From a virus, in IMG/VR virus record IMGVR_UViG_3300034106_002653, positions 1 to 29,044 of that record: a stretch of 29,044 bases of DNA; one strand, given 5' to 3'. Of this stretch, positions 26,665 through 29,044 are shown piece by piece. The notes beneath the pieces are model-generated. The model worked only from the letters and a program-made list of their open reading frames with translations. It did no database searches and was not told where the DNA came from. How positions within the stretch are numbered: the stretch's first letter is position 1; each line of letters begins with the position of its first letter. Made by a program: the position numbers and the translations under genes.

Positions 26665-29044
26665 ATGACTACCAGAATAGCCAGCACCAATATTCAAAGT
26701 AACACGATTCTGACAACTAACCTTGCTCAGAGCACAATTGATGCTTTGCAAGGTAGTGCAGTTCCCACAATCACACAAATACAAATTACCACTAGTGGGT
26801 ATGTAGTCAAAGATGACACAGCCGTTAGTACCAGTGGTGGTTATATCAAGATTACTGGGACTAACTTTACTGCTGGTTCGCAAGTTGTAATTGGTAGTAC
26901 ACCTGCAACTAGCGTGGGTTTTGTAAATAGCACCACTCTGAATGTTCAAGTGCCAGCCCTGGCAGCTGGCACATATGTGGTTTATGTGACCATAAACACT
27001 GGCAGCGTGGCTATCATGGTTAATGGACTGACTTATAGTGGTGATCCCGCATGGGTTACTGGTAGCACATTAACCAGTGGGCAAGTAGATAGTGCAATTA
27101 GCATACAATTGAGTGCTACTGGTGATGCTCCAGTTACATATGCACTTCAAGCGGGCAGTAGTTTGCCCGCAGGACTAACTTTAACCAGTGGTGGGTTGTT
27201 GAGTGGCACTGTAACTGGAATCACAGTTGAAACCACTTACAACTTTACTATAGAAGCCATTGATGCTCAGGCTCAGGAAAGTCCCAGAACATTTAGTATT
27301 ACGATTACAGCAAGTGATCAATTTTTTGAGTATGTTACTACATTGTTGAGTGCTGCTAACCCCAGTAGTACATTCGTCACTGATGCCAGTACAAACAATT
27401 TTGCTGTTAGTGTGTTTGGCGATACACGACCCAATAGTTTTGGCCCCTACACACCGGGATATTATAGTGCATATTTTGATACAAGCGGAGATTCTTTAAC
27501 AGTTCCGTATGGATCTACTCTAGCTTTGGGAACTAGTAATTGCACAATTGAGTTTTGGGCTTATTTAGTATCTTATCCTCAGGAATTTAACAATGTAGTT
27601 GATGTAAGAGAAGGTGCAGGAACATACTCAACTGATGCTATTTCATTTGGATTCACGAATGCAGGGGCAATTACATTTTATGCAGGAAGTTACAGTCCTA
27701 ATTCTCCTGTTACAGAAACAGCGGCCGCATTAATTTCATTGAATGCTTGGAATCACGTTGCACTGGTTAGATCATCAGGCACTACAAAAATTTACTTAAA
27801 TGGTGTAGAAAGATCAACAACAGCAAATTCCTGGAATCAAACATCAGGGACTGCTAGTTTGTTATATATCGCTAACGCATTGGTGTCAAGGCAAGTAAAC
27901 GGATACATATCAAACCTTCGTATTGTCAAAGGTGTCGCTGTCTACACAGGATCGTTTATACCTCCAACTTCACCATTGGCTGCAACACAATCTTCAGGCA
28001 CAAATATCTCTGTAATTACAGGCACACAAACGGCCCTGCTAACATGTCAAAGCAACAGATTCATTGACGCAAGCACAAATAACTTCACTATTACTCGCAA
28101 TGGTGACACACTGATATCAGGATTTGATCCATTTGCACCCCTCAGTGCATACAGCACTTATGGTTCGGGATATTTTGATGGTACTGGTGATTATCTTAGT
28201 GTACCGGATAACGAAGCATTTAATTTTACGGGAGACTTTACCATTGAATGTTGGTTGTACCCTACATCTCATCCCACCGCAGTTTATTTAATAGGGCAAG
28301 CCGCAAGTACCGATTATGCTCCCGTGTTATTATATCTTTCAAACGGTCGGCCTGGTATTGGTGTGTCACCTAATGGTAGTTCATGGACCATAAACACGTT
28401 CGTTGCAACTGCCTTAACACTAAACACTTGGTCTCATGTAGCCGTGGTGAGAAGCGGGAATAAATGGAGTATATATGTAAACGGTGTTGAAAATGTTATA
28501 GCAGCATCAACAGCAGTAACCCCATATAATTCTACTGACCCATTAGGCATAGGCGGTGAAGCAGCTGGCTCACTCACGTATCCATATGTTGGGTACATTT
28601 CTGATGTTCGTATTGTAAAAGGTACCGCAGTTTATACATCAGCTTTCACACCACCTGCTGCTCCATTAACAGCCATTTCCAACACTCAACTATTAACACT
28701 ACAAAACAATCAGCCCAACAACAACTCAATGTTCTTGGACGGCAGTACCAATAACTTCCCTATCACCCGAAACGGCAACGCCACACAAGGCAGTTTCTCA
28801 CCTTATGGTGGGGGCTGGAGTAGTTATAGTGGTAGCGTTAGTAATTGCGTTGGCATCTATTTAAACGGACAAACAGACTTTGCTTTTGGTACTGGTGATT
28901 TTACTATAGAAATGTGGGTCAATCTGGCTGCTAAAACTCCAGGTCAAGTTATTTACGATTCACGACCTGATAGCACTCAAGGGGTATATCCTTGCGTTTA
29001 TGTTGACGGTGCAGTAAATAAGTTAAAATTTTACGTAAGCAGTG
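26665..29044 (+). CDS. Long adhesin/tail-fibre protein with TIG-like, putative-Ig and LamG repeats, 3'-truncated
   Basis: It starts at ATG 26665 and stays open to the end of the window (793 codons visible). Residues ~55-125 resemble a TIG/IPT Ig-like fold (IKITGTNFTAGSQVVIGS), and ~140-215 a putative-Ig (He_PIG) domain (YALQAGSSLPAGLTLTSGG). Then come three LamG/concanavalin-like units beginning near residues 240, 468 and 692, each marked by D-x-STNNF, a YFD-GDYL-type strand, HVALVRS or HVAVVRS, and IVKG(V/T)AVYT. The unit length is about 225 residues. LamG-like lectin domains bind carbohydrate, so this is probably a receptor-binding fibre or a surface-decorating protein. There is no signal peptide. 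The third LamG is cut by the window edge. Confidence 0.82.
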   Translation, partial: MTTRIASTNIQSNTILTTNLAQSTIDALQGSAVPTITQIQITTSGYVVKDDTAVSTSGGYIKITGTNFTAGSQVVIGSTPATSVGFVNSTTLNVQVPALAAGTYVVYVTINTGSVAIMVNGLTYSGDPAWVTGSTLTSGQVDSAISIQLSATGDAPVTYALQAGSSLPAGLTLTSGGLLSGTVTGITVETTYNFTIEAIDAQAQESPRTFSITITASDQFFEYVTTLLSAANPSSTFVTDASTNNFAVSVFGDTRPNSFGPYTPGYYSAYFDTSGDSLTVPYGSTLALGTSNCTIEFWAYLVSYPQEFNNVVDVREGAGTYSTDAISFGFTNAGAITFYAGSYSPNSPVTETAAALISLNAWNHVALVRSSGTTKIYLNGVERSTTANSWNQTSGTASLLYIANALVSRQVNGYISNLRIVKGVAVYTGSFIPPTSPLAATQSSGTNISVITGTQTALLTCQSNRFIDASTNNFTITRNGDTLISGFDPFAPLSAYSTYGSGYFDGTGDYLSVPDNEAFNFTGDFTIECWLYPTSHPTAVYLIGQAASTDYAPVLLYLSNGRPGIGVSPNGSSWTINTFVATALTLNTWSHVAVVRSGNKWSIYVNGVENVIAASTAVTPYNSTDPLGIGGEAAGSLTYPYVGYISDVRIVKGTAVYTSAFTPPAAPLTAISNTQLLTLQNNQPNNNSMFLDGSTNNFPITRNGNATQGSFSPYGGGWSSYSGSVSNCVGIYLNGQTDFAFGTGDFTIEMWVNLAAKTPGQVIYDSRPDSTQGVYPCVYVDGAVNKLKFYVSS
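27382..29044 (+). repeat. Tandem LamG-like domain repeats in fibre gene (~680 bases per unit)
   Basis: Units begin at about 27382, 28066 and 28738, each encoding D(A/G)STNNF. The copies are well diverged at DNA level, so this is an old protein-domain repeat and not a recent DNA duplication. The last unit is incomplete because the window ends. Confidence 0.75.

Noticed and set aside
26661-26702. Mini-gene from ATG 26661 (13 codons)
   Set aside because: Too short and without a ribosome site of its own; ATG 26665 opens the long fibre frame.

Overview
The window is part of the genome of a T4-like (tailed, myovirus-type) phage of a Gram-negative aquatic bacterium, probably a freshwater betaproteobacterium. 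Phage identity rests on a T4-type large terminase, spanin-like lysis genes, virion structural genes, a late-promoter motif close to T4 TATAAATA (here mostly [GA]ATAAATAC), and dense packing of same-strand genes with ATGA-type overlaps. The host guess rests mainly on the Burkholderiales style of the encoded outer-membrane porin and is only an inference. Every gene I can support is on the + strand, and no stretch over 300 bases lacks a gene.

Layout. (1) 1-717: 3' end of a PP-loop ATP-pyrophosphatase gene, followed by a hairpin terminator. (2) 863-5031: a host-derived cargo block: a porin; the phosphate-binding protein PstS, preceded by a candidate PHO box; a metallophosphoesterase of the PlcP/LpxH-like type; two tiny genes; and a GT4 glycosyltransferase resembling Agt. 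Read together this looks like a phosphate-starvation module: Pi capture, phospholipid breakdown to diacylglycerol, then glycosylation to phosphorus-free glycolipid. I consider this the most interesting feature of the window. (3) 5070-7235: sugar and nucleotide genes: separate HldC-like adenylyltransferase and HldA-like kinase, a cupin, a HAD nucleotidase and a small unknown. (4) 7238-11001: an early-type block with four near-consensus sigma70 promoters (TTGAC[AG]-17 bp-TATA). It drives small unknown proteins, a MoxR-type AAA+ ATPase, an acidic small protein and a metallopeptidase/VWA protein. Its GC content and codon use look richer than the neighbours. (5) 10982-13261: small conserved-looking unknowns in a coupled operon. 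(6) 13258-16877: DHFR, thymidylate synthase, a small unknown, an NAD-dependent epimerase and a DegT-type aminotransferase. (7) 16886-17935: lysis genes (i-spanin-like, o-spanin-like lipoprotein, a further lipoprotein). (8) 17965-21900: virion-associated genes, including twin small proteins with a capsid-targeting-like N-terminus, a methyltransferase and a large structural protein with GNV repeats. (9) 21929-24623: terminase large subunit encoded as two separate genes joined by an atypically split intein (33-residue IntN, 111-residue IntC), with a GIY-YIG homing endonuclease gene between the halves. (10) 24637-29044: a large acidic probable virion protein, then a long adhesin/fibre with TIG-like, putative-Ig and three LamG-like repeats that runs off the end of the window.

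How the parts fit: early sigma70 promoters would be read by host polymerase at once, while [GA]ATAAATA motifs (often only 5-8 bases before the start codon) mark late genes and would need a phage gp55-like sigma encoded outside this window. The cargo genes appear to tune host phosphate supply, envelope lipids and surface sugars during infection, and DHFR/TS supply dTMP.
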